A stretch of 64,000 nt of DNA from Streptomyces sp. PsTaAH-137 (GCF_003259365.1 NZ_QLLY01000004.1:529533-593532); one strand, 5' to 3'; positions 1 to 9,582 are shown, numbered from the stretch's first letter. Notes: a model not told the origin generated them from the sequence alone. Program-made: numbers and translations.

Positions 1-1125
1 CAGGCCCCACTCGACGAGCTTCTCGGCGAGCACGCGCTGCGAGGCGTCGTGGAAGTCGCGGTACTTGGCGCCCGGCTTGACCGCCGCGATGCCGGCCTCC
101 TGGGCCTCGTACACGGCGTCGTAGATCTTCCGCTGGATGTCGCTGTACGTGCCGTTGATCGGCAGCGTGCGCGTGACATCGGCGGTGTAGTACGTGTGCG
201 TCTCCACGCCCGCGTCCAGCAGGAGCAGGTCGCCGGAGCGGACCGGGCCGTCGTTGCGGACCCAGTGCAGGGTGCAGGCGTGCGGGCCGGCGGCGCAGAT
301 GGAGCCGTAGCCGATGTCGTTGCCCTCCACGCGCGCGCGAAGGAAGAACGTGCCCTCGATGTAGCGCTCGCTTGTCGCCTCGGCCTTGTCGAGGACCTTC
401 ACGACGTCCTCGAAGCCGCGCACGGTCGAGTCGACTGCCTTCTGCAGCTCGCCGATCTCGAAGGCGTCCTTCACGACGCGGGCCTCGGAGAGGAAGACGC
501 GCAGCTCCTCGTCGCGCTCCGCGGTGACCTTGTCGGTCAGGGCGGCCTCGATGCCGGCGTCGTAGCCGCGCACGACGCGCACCGGGCCGGTGGCCTCGCG
601 CAGGGCGTCGGCCAGCTCGCGCACGTCGGAGGCGGGGATGCCGTACAGCGTCGCGGCCTCGGTCAGCGAGTGACGGCGGCCGACCCACAGCTCGCCCTGG
701 CCGTCGAGCCAGAACTCGCCGTTCTCGCGGTTCGAGCGCGGCAGGAGGTAGATCGTCTCCTGGTGGCCGTCCGCGGTGGGCTCCAGGACGAGGACGCCGT
801 CCTCCGTCTGGTTGCCCGTGAGGTACGCGTACTCGACGGAGGCGCGGAAGGCGTACTCCGTGTCGTTCGAGCGGGTCTTCAGGTTGCCCGCGGGCACCAC
901 GAGACGCTCGCCCGGGAAACGGGCGGACAGGGCCTTGCGGCGGGCGGCGGTCTCGGCGGCCTGCGCGATCGGCTGCAGGTCGTGCAGCTCGGTGTCGGCC
1001 CAGCCGGACTTCATGTTCTCGGCGAGCTCGTCCGATACGCCCGGGTAGAGGCCGTTCTTGCGCTGCTTGATGGGCTCCTCGGCCTCCGGGGTCTCCGGGT
1101 TTTCCGGGGTGAGCTCCTCCGACAC
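1..1125 (-). CDS. pepP: Xaa-Pro aminopeptidase (aminopeptidase P), C-terminus cut by window edge
   Basis: The reverse-strand frame reads 375 codons from a GTG at 1125 to the window edge, so the last part of the protein is missing. Visible blocks fit the M24 aminopeptidase P family: an N-terminal AMP_N domain (roughly residues 30-170) and the start of the pita-bread metallopeptidase fold. That fold includes the segment LLLLDAGVETHTYYTADVTR, which carries the first two metal-ligand Asp residues. The start is supported by a GAGGAGG ribosome site 5 nt upstream. The family removes N-terminal residues preceding proline in the cytoplasm. It is divergent from nothing nearby and lies 134 bp downstream of the PP2C gene's stop-side end. 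Confidence 0.9.
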   Translation of the reverse strand, partial: MSEELTPENPETPEAEEPIKQRKNGLYPGVSDELAENMKSGWADTELHDLQPIAQAAETAARRKALSARFPGERLVVPAGNLKTRSNDTEYAFRASVEYAYLTGNQTEDGVLVLEPTADGHQETIYLLPRSNRENGEFWLDGQGELWVGRRHSLTEAATLYGIPASDVRELADALREATGPVRVVRGYDAGIEAALTDKVTAERDEELRVFLSEARVVKDAFEIGELQKAVDSTVRGFEDVVKVLDKAEATSERYIEGTFFLRARVEGNDIGYGSICAAGPHACTLHWVRNDGPVRSGDLLLLDAGVETHTYYTADVTRTLPINGTYSDIQRKIYDAVYEAQEAGIAAVKPGAKYRDFHDASQRVLAEKLVEWGL

Positions 1126-1259
1126 GGTTCCTCCTCGACGCGGGTCCGCTGGAATGGCCTGGTAACGGCGATGGACCCCCTCCATCGTACGAGCGTACGG
1201 AAGGGGGTCCAGGGCCGGACGACCTCTTACAGGGCCGCTCACAGGCAGTGCGTGGGCGC

Positions 1260-2660
1260 CTACTCGAAGCGTGCCGCGAGCAGCACGACGTCCTCGTCGC
1301 TGTCGGCCGTGTCCAGGCCGTCGGGGAGCATCGTGCGCAGGATGTGGTCGACGAGGGCCTCGGGGTCCTCGCGGGCTGCCCGGGGGACGCTCGATGCGGC
1401 CGCGTGCAGCCGGGTGAAGGCGCGGTCCATGGCGTCTCCGGTGCGGCGCAGCAGGCCGTCCGTGTACAGCAGCACCGTCTCGCCCGGCTCCGGCGTGATC
1501 TCCGCGCTCGGCGCCTCCCAGCAGGCGAGCATCCCGAGCGGCGCCGAGACCGTCGTCTCGGTGTACTCCGTGCGCCGCTCGCCGATCACCAGGGGCGGGG
1601 TGTGCCCGGCGCCCGCGAGGACGATCTTGCGCTGGGCCGGCTCGCAGTAGGCGAACAGGGCGGTGGCGCTGCGCGCGGGCTCGGTCAGCCGCATCAGCAG
1701 CTCCAGGTCGGACAGGACCGCGACCGGGTCCTCGCCCTCCATGACGGCGTACGCGCGCAAGGACGCACGCAGCCGCCCCATCGCGGCGACCGCGCTCGCG
1801 CCGGAGCCGGTGACCGACCCGACGGCGAGGCCGAGCGCGCCCTCGGGCAGCGGCAGCGCGTCGAACCAGTCGCCGCCGCCGCGCGGCCCGGTGCGATGGC
1901 GCACGGCGAGCTGCACACCGGGGACCCGGGGCAGCCGTGCGGGCAGCAGCTCCTCGGCGAGCGTGTCCGACCACGCGCGCGTGCGCTCCCGGTCGAGCAG
2001 GCGGGCCAGGTGCTCGGTGGCGTACGCGGCGTACAGGCCGATGAGGTGGCGCGGGCGCTCGCCGGGCTCGGCCGGCTCGTCGTAGAGCCAGACCGCGGCG
2101 CCCAGCCGTCCCGCCGCCTCGGTGGCGAGCGGCAGCGCGTAGCTCGCCGCGTAGCCGAGCCGGGCGGCGACCTCGCGGTGGCGCGGGTCGAGTCCGTCCT
2201 CGGCGAGCAGATCGGCGCGCGCCTCCGGGTCGGTGCTGAGTCCGTCCAGAATCCGCCCGTACGAGGTGGCGCCGCGCGGCACCGTCTCGATGTGGCCGAG
2301 ATCGGGCCGGGAGAGGCCGAGGCCGACGGTGGTGTCGGGGCCCCGTCCGTCGCCCGGCTCCAGGACGACGAGTCCGCGCCGGGCGCCCACCAGGGCGGCT
2401 CCGGCGCGCAGCAGCTCGTGCAGCGCCTCCTCCAGTGCCGCGGTGCGGGCCAGCCGTTCCGTGAGTTCGTGGAGGGTCGTGAGATCCGACACCCAGCCGG
2501 CGAGGCGGTCCTGGATGACGGCGCCGGGGGCGGACGGGACGGAGGTCACCGGAGACGCCGGGGACACGGTGGATGCGGGCGGGACCGTGTGTGCGGGAGA
2601 GGGAACCTGTCCAGGAGGGGAATCGATTCCGGCCACTTTCGGCAGACGGGGGGCCGTCAT
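1260..2660 (-). CDS. PP2C-type (SpoIIE-like) serine/threonine phosphatase with GAF-like sensor region
   Basis: This 466-aa protein has a low-complexity N-terminus (about residues 1-60), a GAF-like region (about 60-240) and a C-terminal SpoIIE/PP2C domain. The domain shows GGDWFDA, GHTPPLVI and YTDGLLRR, the metal-binding and core motifs of this family. Such proteins usually dephosphorylate anti-sigma-factor antagonists in partner-switching pathways. The start at MTAPRLPK is preferred because GGAAG lies just upstream. An in-frame ATG at 2714 would add 18 residues. The upstream neighbour is divergent. Confidence 0.87.
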   Translation of the reverse strand: MTAPRLPKVAGIDSPPGQVPSPAHTVPPASTVSPASPVTSVPSAPGAVIQDRLAGWVSDLTTLHELTERLARTAALEEALHELLRAGAALVGARRGLVVLEPGDGRGPDTTVGLGLSRPDLGHIETVPRGATSYGRILDGLSTDPEARADLLAEDGLDPRHREVAARLGYAASYALPLATEAAGRLGAAVWLYDEPAEPGERPRHLIGLYAAYATEHLARLLDRERTRAWSDTLAEELLPARLPRVPGVQLAVRHRTGPRGGGDWFDALPLPEGALGLAVGSVTGSGASAVAAMGRLRASLRAYAVMEGEDPVAVLSDLELLMRLTEPARSATALFAYCEPAQRKIVLAGAGHTPPLVIGERRTEYTETTVSAPLGMLACWEAPSAEITPEPGETVLLYTDGLLRRTGDAMDRAFTRLHAAASSVPRAAREDPEALVDHILRTMLPDGLDTADSDEDVVLLAARFE

Positions 2661-3328
2661 GACTTCCGGCTTTCCGACCGGTGCATATTGCTGGATAGCA
2701 TTGCAAACCCCCATGTCAGCCTTATTAGCTCTGCGCCGCTAGCAATGTCTCCACATCTACACGCACTGGAGAGGGGATGTCCAGCATTGTCCTGCCGGTT
2801 TTCCCGGTGTCCATGGTGCGGAAGTGACTTCTGCGGTAAAGAGATCTTGTCCCCCTCGTAGATCAACTCGCGAACTCGCACCGATCTAGATCGTTCTAAC
2901 TTGGCCAAAAAACGACTCATCGATCGGTGTATTGCGGTCGACTGGCATTGTTCAGCTGTGGTCACCAGAGCGTCATAGCGGCCGCGGTGGGTACGTAATC
3001 GGAGAAGACCAGGGGCAGTTGGGATCCAGCACGATCCACCCGGAACCTGGTGGCGGACCCGGGCGTCATAACCATCGACGGCCGTGCCCCATCCTCCCGT
3101 GGGGGAGACGGCGAGAAATACGCGGGACGGCAAACGCCAGGCGTCGCCACCCCACGCCAGGCTTTTAAAGGACACAGCAGGCGCTCGGACTATAGGGGTT
3201 ACCCCTGCCTCAGGCCGACGGTTCCGGCTGGGGTCGGGCGCTCCAGCACGTACGCGCAGTGACTGATCGACACATGGTGTGATGTGGCCCATAGCGTTCT
3301 CTTCGGCTACGGAAAGGAACGAGCGCTC
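2661..3328. other. Divergent intergenic region, no convincing gene
   Basis: About 670 bp separate the divergent PP2C and prim-pol-like genes. Short frames here lack Streptomyces codon bias and ribosome sites. Visible elements are a perfect 12-bp palindrome CGATCTAGATCG at 2882-2893 and an imperfect CACA/TGTG dyad near 3268. Both could be regulator sites, but no promoter can be assigned with confidence. The region is less GC-rich than its neighbours, as expected for a regulatory spacer. Confidence 0.5.
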
Positions 3329-4021
3329 ATGCGCGAGATCCTCGGAAGGCGACGCAGGCTCCTGTCCAGGCGTGACAGCGGGAAGTCTGACCTGATCAGC
3401 GCGGCCCTCACGTTCGCGACAGCGTGGCGGTGGCCGGTTCTGCCGGGCATCGGGCTCGAAGCGGCGGGGCGTCGTGACGGCGTCCGGTGCGCGTGCCCGG
3501 ACCCGGAGTGCACGGTGCCGGGCGCGCACCCCTTCGACCCGGGGTTGCTCGCCGCGACGACCGATGAGCGCATGGTCCGCTGGTGGTGGACCAACCGCCC
3601 CAAGGCGCCGATCGTGCTCGCGACGGGCGCCTCGGGAGGCACGGAGGGGCGCGCGCCCTGCGCCGTGAGCCTGCCGGCCGTCGCGGGTGCCCGCGCGCTC
3701 GCCGCGCTCGACCGCAAGGAGATCCGGCTCGGTCCGGTGATCGCGACCCCGGAGCGGCTCTTCATCCTCGTGGCGCCGTACTCCATGGAGCAGCTGGGCG
3801 AGCTGCTGTACGCGCAGGACTTCGTCCCCGGCTCCCTGCGCTTCCACGGCGAGGGCGGCTACGTGGCCCTGCCGCCGTCCTGTACGGGCGCCGGACAGGT
3901 CCGCTGGGAGCGCGCGCCGCTGCCGGGTTCGGCGGCGCCCTGGGTGCCCGATGTGGAGGCCGTGGTCGACGCGGTCGTGGACGCCCTCACTCGTACGGGT
4001 GTGAGCGCGCCCGAGTTGTAG
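3329..4021 (+). CDS. Bifunctional DNA primase/polymerase (prim-pol) N-terminal-like protein, probably non-catalytic
   Basis: This 230-aa protein starts at MREILGRRRR with AAGGAA upstream. It has the prim-pol N-terminal architecture seen in Streptomyces: FATAWRWPVLPG near residues 30-45, a Cys cluster (CACPDPECTVPGAHPF) and the WWWTNRPKAPIVLATG segment. Unlike the AICE1 prim-pol at 13040-13957, no acidic hhDhD catalytic pair is visible after the Cys region. It may therefore bind nucleic acid without polymerising. It is divergent from the phosphatase gene and the role is unknown. Confidence 0.72.
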   Translation: MREILGRRRRLLSRRDSGKSDLISAALTFATAWRWPVLPGIGLEAAGRRDGVRCACPDPECTVPGAHPFDPGLLAATTDERMVRWWWTNRPKAPIVLATGASGGTEGRAPCAVSLPAVAGARALAALDRKEIRLGPVIATPERLFILVAPYSMEQLGELLYAQDFVPGSLRFHGEGGYVALPPSCTGAGQVRWERAPLPGSAAPWVPDVEAVVDAVVDALTRTGVSAPEL

Positions 4022-4077
4022 GGGTATCGGGCGCGCGGCGAGCCGTCGTGCGGGGTGTGCGCCGATATCTTCGGCGC

Positions 4078-4737
4078 ATGCCTGCCGCGCCACCCCGCCC
4101 CGACGTTCCGCACCGGCCCGAGCAGGAGCGTCCCCACGCGCGTCTGCGGCTGTTCGGGCTGCTCGCCGTGGTGGTGCTCACCGCCGCACTGCCGCTGGCG
4201 GGCGCGACCGCGGGGCCGGTGGACGACGGGCCCGCGCGGCCGGTCGCGGAGCAGGCCGGATCGCCCCGGTCGGGCACGGCGGACAAGGTCGACGACTCCC
4301 CCGCCCGGGACGCCACGAGCCCGGACGCCGCCGCCCCGGACGGGCGGCCGCCCCAGGAGCCCTCGCTCCTCAAGAGCCTCGGCCTGGGCCTCGCCACGGC
4401 CACCCAGTGCGGCCCGCAACTCGCCTCCCCGGACGGCGTCGAGGCGCAGACGTGTGTCCTGACCCAGGGGCGGGACACGTGGGCGCGGACCTACTACCGC
4501 AATGCGACCGGCGCGGAAATTGGCGCTGTCCTGACCCTGATGGCGCCCGGCGGACGCACGGTGCAGATCCACTGCGCGGTGGGTGCGGAGGACGAGCCCG
4601 GCCTGTGCGAGACGCCCCGGGAGCGGACCACGGGGCGGGCCGCGGAGTACGCGGCGGTGGCGGAGTACGCGGCGACCGGCGACGGGCCGCTGCTGCTGCG
4701 CTCGGGCAGCAATTCGGCGCCCGCGCAGGGGCGTTGA
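4078..4737 (+). CDS. Secreted or membrane-anchored hypothetical protein
   Basis: This 219-aa protein has a positively charged N-terminus and one hydrophobic segment (LFGLLAVVVLTAALPLAGAT, about residues 25-44). A Pro/Ala/Asp-rich linker and a C-terminal domain with four Cys (TQCGPQL, AQTCVLT, IHCAV, GLCETP) follow, so disulfides outside the membrane are plausible. It lies 56 bp after the prim-pol-like gene on the same strand and ends just before a strong hairpin terminator. No family is recognised. Confidence 0.72.
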   Translation: MPAAPPRPDVPHRPEQERPHARLRLFGLLAVVVLTAALPLAGATAGPVDDGPARPVAEQAGSPRSGTADKVDDSPARDATSPDAAAPDGRPPQEPSLLKSLGLGLATATQCGPQLASPDGVEAQTCVLTQGRDTWARTYYRNATGAEIGAVLTLMAPGGRTVQIHCAVGAEDEPGLCETPRERTTGRAAEYAAVAEYAATGDGPLLLRSGSNSAPAQGR

Positions 4738-4767
4738 GCCGCCTCGCCGGCAGGCGGACATGAAAGC

Positions 4768-4807
4768 GCCCGGTTGCTGGCGACGGGGGATGCACCAGCA
4801 ACCGGGC
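4768..4807 (+). terminator. Hairpin terminator after secreted hypothetical gene
   Basis: A perfect 13-bp stem (GCCCGGTTGCTGG at 4768-4780 with its complement at 4795-4807) encloses a 14-nt loop. It lies 30 bp after the stop at 4737. No long T-run follows, which is usual in Streptomyces. Confidence 0.75.
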
Positions 4808-4986
4808 TACTTGAACGGTAACAAGAGATCGGCAGTTAGCAAATTCGATCTCTTCTATTCGGACATGGATTTACCTGCAACTACTGGGAGTTGTGACAGG
4901 AGTCACCCAGTCCGAACGGCGTGTTCCCGGACCCCGAGCTGCTGACCGGTCGGTCAGCTCGGGACGGTCCCCGCGGAGGCTGTGGA

Positions 4987-5949
4987 TCAGCTGAGGGTCA
5001 CCTGGCGGTTGGTGAGTCCCCCGCGCGCGCGACGCTCGTCAGCGGTCAGCGGTGCGTCCGTGGCGAGCGCGGCGGCGAGCCGCTCGGCGAACTCGGCGGC
5101 GGGCTTCTCGATGTCGTCGGCCTTGACCGCGCTCGGCAGGTCCCACACCGGCACCGTCAGACCGTGCGCCCGGAAGGAGCCGACGAGCCGGGTGCCCTCG
5201 CCGAGCGAGGACGTGCCGGCCGCGTGCAGCCGCGCGAGCGCGTCGAGGAGCTTCTCCTCGGGGTGCGGCATGACCCAGCGCAGGTGGTTCTTCTCCGGGG
5301 TCTCGCACCAGTAGGCGCTGTCCACACCGGCCAGCTTCACGGTCGGGATGGCCGCGGCGTTGGCCCGCTCCAGGGAGGCGGCCACCTCGCCCGACGCGTT
5401 CTCCGAGTCCGGGACCCAGAACTCGAAGCCCGTGTGCACGACCGGCTCGAAAGCGCCCTCGGGGTCGAGGACGTCCTGAAGACGCGGTCCGTCCGCCGGC
5501 GCGCGCCGGGCCTGCACGGGGTTGCCCGGCTCGGCCTCCAGGGCGCGCAGCAGGGTGTCGGCGAGGTCGCGGCTGAGGTCGCCGGACGACGTGTCGTTCT
5601 GCAGGCCCAGCAGGACCGAGCCGTCGTCGCGGCGCAGCGCGGGCCACGCCATGGGCAGCACGGTCGCGAGGGCGACCGAGGGGACACCGTCGGGCAGGCC
5701 GTCCTTCAGCGTCAGCTCGACGGTCGCCGCGGGCACCAGCTCGCGCAGCGCCACCCAGTCGCCCTCGCCCGGCAGGTTCTCGAAGGGGCGCTGCACCAGC
5801 TCGGTCACCGCGTGCGCGGCGGCCCGGCCGTGGCAGGCCTTGTAGCGGCGGCCGCTGCCGCAGGGGCAGGGTTCGCGGGCGCCGACGACCGGGATCGTCC
5901 CGTCGGTGACGTGCGGCTTGCCCTTGGTCTGGGGGCGCTTCTTGGCCAT
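4987..5949 (-). CDS. DUF5926 family protein with N-terminal SEC-C zinc motif
   Basis: This 320-aa protein starts MAKKRPQTKGKPH. Near residues 27-40 it has the SEC-C metal-binding signature (EPCPCGSGRRYKACHG: Cys-x-Cys followed by Cys-His), as in SecA C-termini. The rest matches the layout of the actinobacterial DUF5926 family, whose function is not known. It is transcribed leftward with its start in a clear gap from the anti-sigma-type gene. Confidence 0.87.
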   Translation of the reverse strand: MAKKRPQTKGKPHVTDGTIPVVGAREPCPCGSGRRYKACHGRAAAHAVTELVQRPFENLPGEGDWVALRELVPAATVELTLKDGLPDGVPSVALATVLPMAWPALRRDDGSVLLGLQNDTSSGDLSRDLADTLLRALEAEPGNPVQARRAPADGPRLQDVLDPEGAFEPVVHTGFEFWVPDSENASGEVAASLERANAAAIPTVKLAGVDSAYWCETPEKNHLRWVMPHPEEKLLDALARLHAAGTSSLGEGTRLVGSFRAHGLTVPVWDLPSAVKADDIEKPAAEFAERLAAALATDAPLTADERRARGGLTNRQVTLS

Positions 5950-6055
5950 CTTGGGTGTCTCCCGGATACGGCTCGCTTGCGTACGGGCGCGAGCCTAGCC
6001 CCTCGTACCGACACCGGTGGGACTCCGCCCGCCCACCGGCCACCGGGGACCCGGG

Positions 6056-6607
6056 TCAGCCCAGGTCGTCGAAGGCGTCCGCGAAGCCGAGGCCGGCCAG
6101 GTCCGTGACGGGAGGTGAGGCGATGCGCGTCGCGAAGTCGTCGCGGCGGTGCGCCGTCGCCCGGGCGTGCACGTCTTTGTGTACGACCACCCAGACGGTG
6201 ACCTCGCCCCGCCGGTCGTCCCGTACGCCCCAGTCGTCGGCGAGCGCCGAGATGATGTTGAGCCCGCGGCCGCCGCGCGCCGTGACCGACGGCGTGGCCG
6301 GAACGGGGCGCGTCGGGCCTCCGCCGTCCGTCACCTCGACCGTCAGGCAGCCGCGGTCGTCCACCCGCCACGCGGCCCGTACGTCGCCGTCCCCGGCCAG
6401 TTCGTCGCCCAGTGGCCTGCCGTGCCGGCAGGCATTGCTGAGCAGTTCGGAAAGGATCAGAACCGCATCGTCGACGACCGCTTCCGGCACACCGCTGATA
6501 CGGAGCTGATCACGCATCCGGTGTCGTGCCTCGCCCACGCCGGCAGGGCCATGGGGTACGGCCATGCTCGACGAAGCGGGCACCTCCTGTGCCACCACCA
6601 ACGCCAC
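6056..6607 (-). CDS. ATP-binding protein, anti-sigma factor type (GHKL/HATPase_c_2)
   Basis: This 183-aa protein has a GHKL ATPase fold: ILSELLSNACRHG (N-box, about residues 60-72), VEVTDGGG (G1) and GGRGLNIISALADDWG (G2). Proteins of this type are serine kinases that act as anti-sigma factors and pair with SpoIIE-type phosphatases, such as the one at 1260-2660. The GTG start at 6607 has a near-ideal GGAGGT 7 nt upstream. A partner antagonist gene is not adjacent. Confidence 0.85.
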   Translation of the reverse strand: MALVVAQEVPASSSMAVPHGPAGVGEARHRMRDQLRISGVPEAVVDDAVLILSELLSNACRHGRPLGDELAGDGDVRAAWRVDDRGCLTVEVTDGGGPTRPVPATPSVTARGGRGLNIISALADDWGVRDDRRGEVTVWVVVHKDVHARATAHRRDDFATRIASPPVTDLAGLGFADAFDDLG

Positions 6608-6765
6608 CCCCGAGACCTCCTTTGCCCCACGCCACGGTGTGGATGCCCCAATGGACTGGACCGGAAACCGGCCAATCCCTGTGCGGTGACGCACTCGTAA
6701 CGATCGAATACGGAACGAACGCGCCGGGGCACACCCTGTGACGTTCGGGGTGAAGGTGGCCGGAA

Positions 6766-7569
6766 TCAGCTTCTGCCGAGGTGCTGCAGTACAGCCGCGG
6801 GGCGGTTGGTGATGATCGCGTCGACGCCGAGCCGGACGCAGAGGTCGATGTCCTCGGGCTCGTTCACCGTCCAGACGTGCACCTGGTGACCCGCGCGAGC
6901 GAGCTTTTCCACGTAACCGGGGTGGCTGCGCAGGATCCGGATGCCGGGCCCCGCGATCCGTACGCCCTTGGGGAGGCGTCCCTCGCGGTGGCGCGGCGAG
7001 ACGAACTGCATCAGGTAGACCGTCGGCAGCGTCGGTGACGCCTCCTGGACACGCAGCAGGGAGCGCGAGGAGAAGCTCATGACGCGTACGGGGGAGGGCT
7101 CGTCCGGCGGCGGCGCGTCCAGGCCGAACCGCTTGAGCAGGAGCAGCAGCCGCTCCTCGACCTGGCCCGCCCACCGGGTGGGGTGCTTGGTCTCGATGGC
7201 CAGCTCCACGCGGCGGCCCGCGTCGGCGACCAGTTCGAGGAGCCGCTCCAGGGTCAGTACGGAGGTGTCGGCCGCGCTGCCCGCCCAGTCGGGGCCCTCC
7301 TCGCTGTCCTTCCAGGAGCCGAAGTCGAGGGTGGCCAGGTCGGCGAGTTCCAGTGCGGAGACGGCCCCGCGGCCGTTCGACGTACGGTTGACGCGCCGGT
7401 CGTGGACGCAGACCAGATGGCCGTCCGCGGTCAGCCGCACATCGCATTCGAGCGCGTCCGCACCGTCCTCGATCGCCTTTCTGTACGCGGCCAGGGTGTG
7501 CTCGGGAGCGTCCTCCGAGGCTCCGCGGTGGGCGACGACCTGGATGCGTTGCTGTGGTGCGTGGGTCAC
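6766..7569 (-). CDS. glpQ-like: Glycerophosphodiester phosphodiesterase
   Basis: This 267-aa GDPD-family enzyme hydrolyses glycerophosphodiesters to glycerol-3-phosphate and an alcohol. Catalytic features are visible: VVAHRGASEDAPENT-like block (AHRGASEDAPEHT, residues 12-24), ECDVRLTADGHLVCVHD (metal ligands and catalytic His) and the ELAIETKHP strand. The C-terminal VHVWTVNEPEDI and DAIITNRP blocks complete the TIM barrel. No signal peptide is seen, so it is likely cytoplasmic. The GTG start at 7569 is chosen because the upstream ATG frame stops immediately. Confidence 0.9.
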   Translation of the reverse strand: MTHAPQQRIQVVAHRGASEDAPEHTLAAYRKAIEDGADALECDVRLTADGHLVCVHDRRVNRTSNGRGAVSALELADLATLDFGSWKDSEEGPDWAGSAADTSVLTLERLLELVADAGRRVELAIETKHPTRWAGQVEERLLLLLKRFGLDAPPPDEPSPVRVMSFSSRSLLRVQEASPTLPTVYLMQFVSPRHREGRLPKGVRIAGPGIRILRSHPGYVEKLARAGHQVHVWTVNEPEDIDLCVRLGVDAIITNRPAAVLQHLGRS

Positions 7570-7930
7570 CGCGTCATGGTGCCACCGCGCGGCGTGACGG
7601 CGAGAAAGTTCGGCCGTGCAGGTGCGCCCGTTTCGTCCGACATAAAGGATGTCATCGGGCGCACAGGATCGTCTTATGGTGCCCTGACGTCCCGTGGGAA
7701 AAGCTGACGGCGTACAACAGCACAACTGGACCGTGACAGGACCATGCCGACGTGGTGAGCGACGGCGGGCGTATCGCGGCCGCTGTCCGGATCGAAGCGG
7801 GCTGTGACAATCGAGAGCGATCGCATAGCGATGGCAATGGATCGTCCTGGATCGCTTCAGCCCGAAGAAGATCGGGTACCCGCACAACCTGACTGGCGAC
7901 ACGACAGCCGTGGATCGAGGAGAGAAAGCT
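7570..7930. promoter_or_regulatory. Divergent promoter region between glycerophosphodiesterase and HtrA-like protease
   Basis: About 360 bp without a gene between divergent starts. It should hold both promoters. The segment 7800-7880 is rich in GATC/GATCG words (several copies), and a dyad is visible at about 7637-7660 (GCGCCCG ... CGGGCGC). No box can be assigned securely. Confidence 0.45.
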
Positions 7931-9427
7931 GTGAGCACCGAGAACGAGGGCACTTCGGTCCCCCCTGCCCCGTCCGCACCTCCCGTGCCGGTGGACGCTC
8001 CCGCTGCTCCCGCACCGCCCGCGCCGGGGTCCGCCCCGTCGGCTCCCCAGGGGGCCGGGTACGACACGGTGAGCCAGGGAGCGGTGCCCGGCGACCATGG
8101 GGCGCCGGGTGAGCGGCAGGAAGCACAGAGCGCGCCCGGGGCGTACGGCGAGCAGAGTGCGCCCGCCGCGAGCAGTTCCCCGGTGGGCGACTGGCCGCCC
8201 CCGCCGCCGGCTGTTCCCGCCTACGCGTCGGGCGGTGGCGCGGGCGGCGCCGACGGGACGGCGTGGGGCGCCTCCTACCAGCAGCCGCAGCCCAAGAAGG
8301 ACGGCAAGCGCGGCGGTCTCCTCGCCGGGATCATCGCGGCCGCGCTGGTCGCGGGCGTCGTCGGCGGCGGCGTCGGCTACTGGGCGGCGGAGCGCAACGA
8401 CGACGGCGGCAGCGGTTCCACGACCGTCTCCGCCTCCAGCCCCGCCGACGTCAAGCGCGACCCGGGCACCGTCGCGGGCGTGGCCGCCAAGGCGCTGCCC
8501 AGCACGGTCACCATCGAGGCCGAGGGCAGCAACGGCGAGGGCGGCACGGGCACCGGCTTCGTGTACGACAAGGAAGGCCACATCCTCACCAACAACCACG
8601 TGGTGGCGGAGGCCGTGGACGGCGGCAAGCTGTCGGCGACGTTCTCGAACGGCAAGAAGTACGACGCCGAGGTGATCGGCCACGCGCAGGGCTACGACGT
8701 CGCGGTCATCAAGCTGAAGAACGCGCCGAACGACCTCAAGCCGCTTCCCCTGGGCAACTCCGACAAGATCGCGGTCGGCGACTCGACCATCGCGATCGGC
8801 GCGCCCTTCGGCCTGTCGAACACGGTGACGACGGGCATCATCTCCGCCAAGGACCGCCCGGTGGCCTCCAGCGACGGTTCCAGCGGCAGCAAGGCCTCGT
8901 ACATGAGCGCCCTGCAGACCGACGCCTCGATCAACCCGGGCAACTCCGGCGGCCCGCTCCTGGACGGCAGCGGGAACGTGATCGGCATCAACTCCGCCAT
9001 CCAGTCCGCCTCCAGCGGCGGCCTCGGCGGTTCGGGCCAGTCCGGCTCGATCGGCCTCGGCTTCGCCATCCCGATCAACCAGGCCGACATGGTCGCCCAG
9101 CAGCTGATCAAGACCGGCGAGCCGGTCTACCCCGTCATCGGCGCCACCGTCTCCATGGACGAGAACACCAGCGGGGCGACCATCACCGAGCAGGGCGCGG
9201 GCGGCTCCGCGGCCGTCACGCCGAACGGCCCGGCGGCCAAGGCGGGCCTCAAGTCCGGCGACACGATCACCAAGCTCGACGACACGGTGGTCGACTCGGG
9301 CCCGACCCTGATCGGCCAGATCTGGACGCACAAGCCCGGCGACACCGTGAAGCTCACGTACACGCGTGACGGCAAGGAGCACACGGTGGACGTGACCCTC
9401 GGCGAACGCAAGGGCGACAGCAGCTGA
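7931..9427 (+). CDS. Membrane-anchored S1C serine protease with PDZ domain (HtrA/DegP-like)
   Basis: This 498-aa protein has a long Pro/Ala-rich cytoplasmic N-terminus (about 1-120), one transmembrane helix (about 125-148), a trypsin-like domain and a C-terminal PDZ domain (about 390-490). The triad is intact: His in LTNNHVV (about 222), Asp in YDVAVIKL (about 255) and Ser in NPGNSGGP (about 338). The family degrades or senses misfolded proteins outside the membrane. The GTG at 7931 follows GGAGAGAAAG; an ATG 21 bp upstream is the alternative. Confidence 0.93.
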   Translation: MSTENEGTSVPPAPSAPPVPVDAPAAPAPPAPGSAPSAPQGAGYDTVSQGAVPGDHGAPGERQEAQSAPGAYGEQSAPAASSSPVGDWPPPPPAVPAYASGGGAGGADGTAWGASYQQPQPKKDGKRGGLLAGIIAAALVAGVVGGGVGYWAAERNDDGGSGSTTVSASSPADVKRDPGTVAGVAAKALPSTVTIEAEGSNGEGGTGTGFVYDKEGHILTNNHVVAEAVDGGKLSATFSNGKKYDAEVIGHAQGYDVAVIKLKNAPNDLKPLPLGNSDKIAVGDSTIAIGAPFGLSNTVTTGIISAKDRPVASSDGSSGSKASYMSALQTDASINPGNSGGPLLDGSGNVIGINSAIQSASSGGLGGSGQSGSIGLGFAIPINQADMVAQQLIKTGEPVYPVIGATVSMDENTSGATITEQGAGGSAAVTPNGPAAKAGLKSGDTITKLDDTVVDSGPTLIGQIWTHKPGDTVKLTYTRDGKEHTVDVTLGERKGDSS

Positions 9428-9497
9428 CGGCCCCACCACAGGGACCCGCTACCCTGGTCCCCGCGCCACGACGGCTGTCAGCCGTTCAGGGGCGCGG

Positions 9498-9582
9498 GGT
9501 GGGTTGCCCGAGCGGCCTAAGGGAACGGTCTTGAAAACCGTCGTGGCGAGAGTCACCGTGGGTTCAAATCCCACACCCACCG
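9498..9582 (+). tRNA. tRNA-Ser(UGA)
   Basis: An 85-nt class II tRNA. The acceptor stem is GGTGGGT with ACCCACC, the anticodon loop CTTGAAA gives UGA, there is a long variable arm, and the T arm is GTGGGTTCAAATCCCAC. Its 3' 56 nt lie inside the attL repeat of AICE1, so the gene stays intact after integration. CCA is not encoded. Confidence 0.96.

Noticed and set aside
49..1650. 533-aa forward frame over the aminopeptidase gene
   Set aside because: Antisense of recognisable peptidase motifs and runs across the gap into the phosphatase gene.
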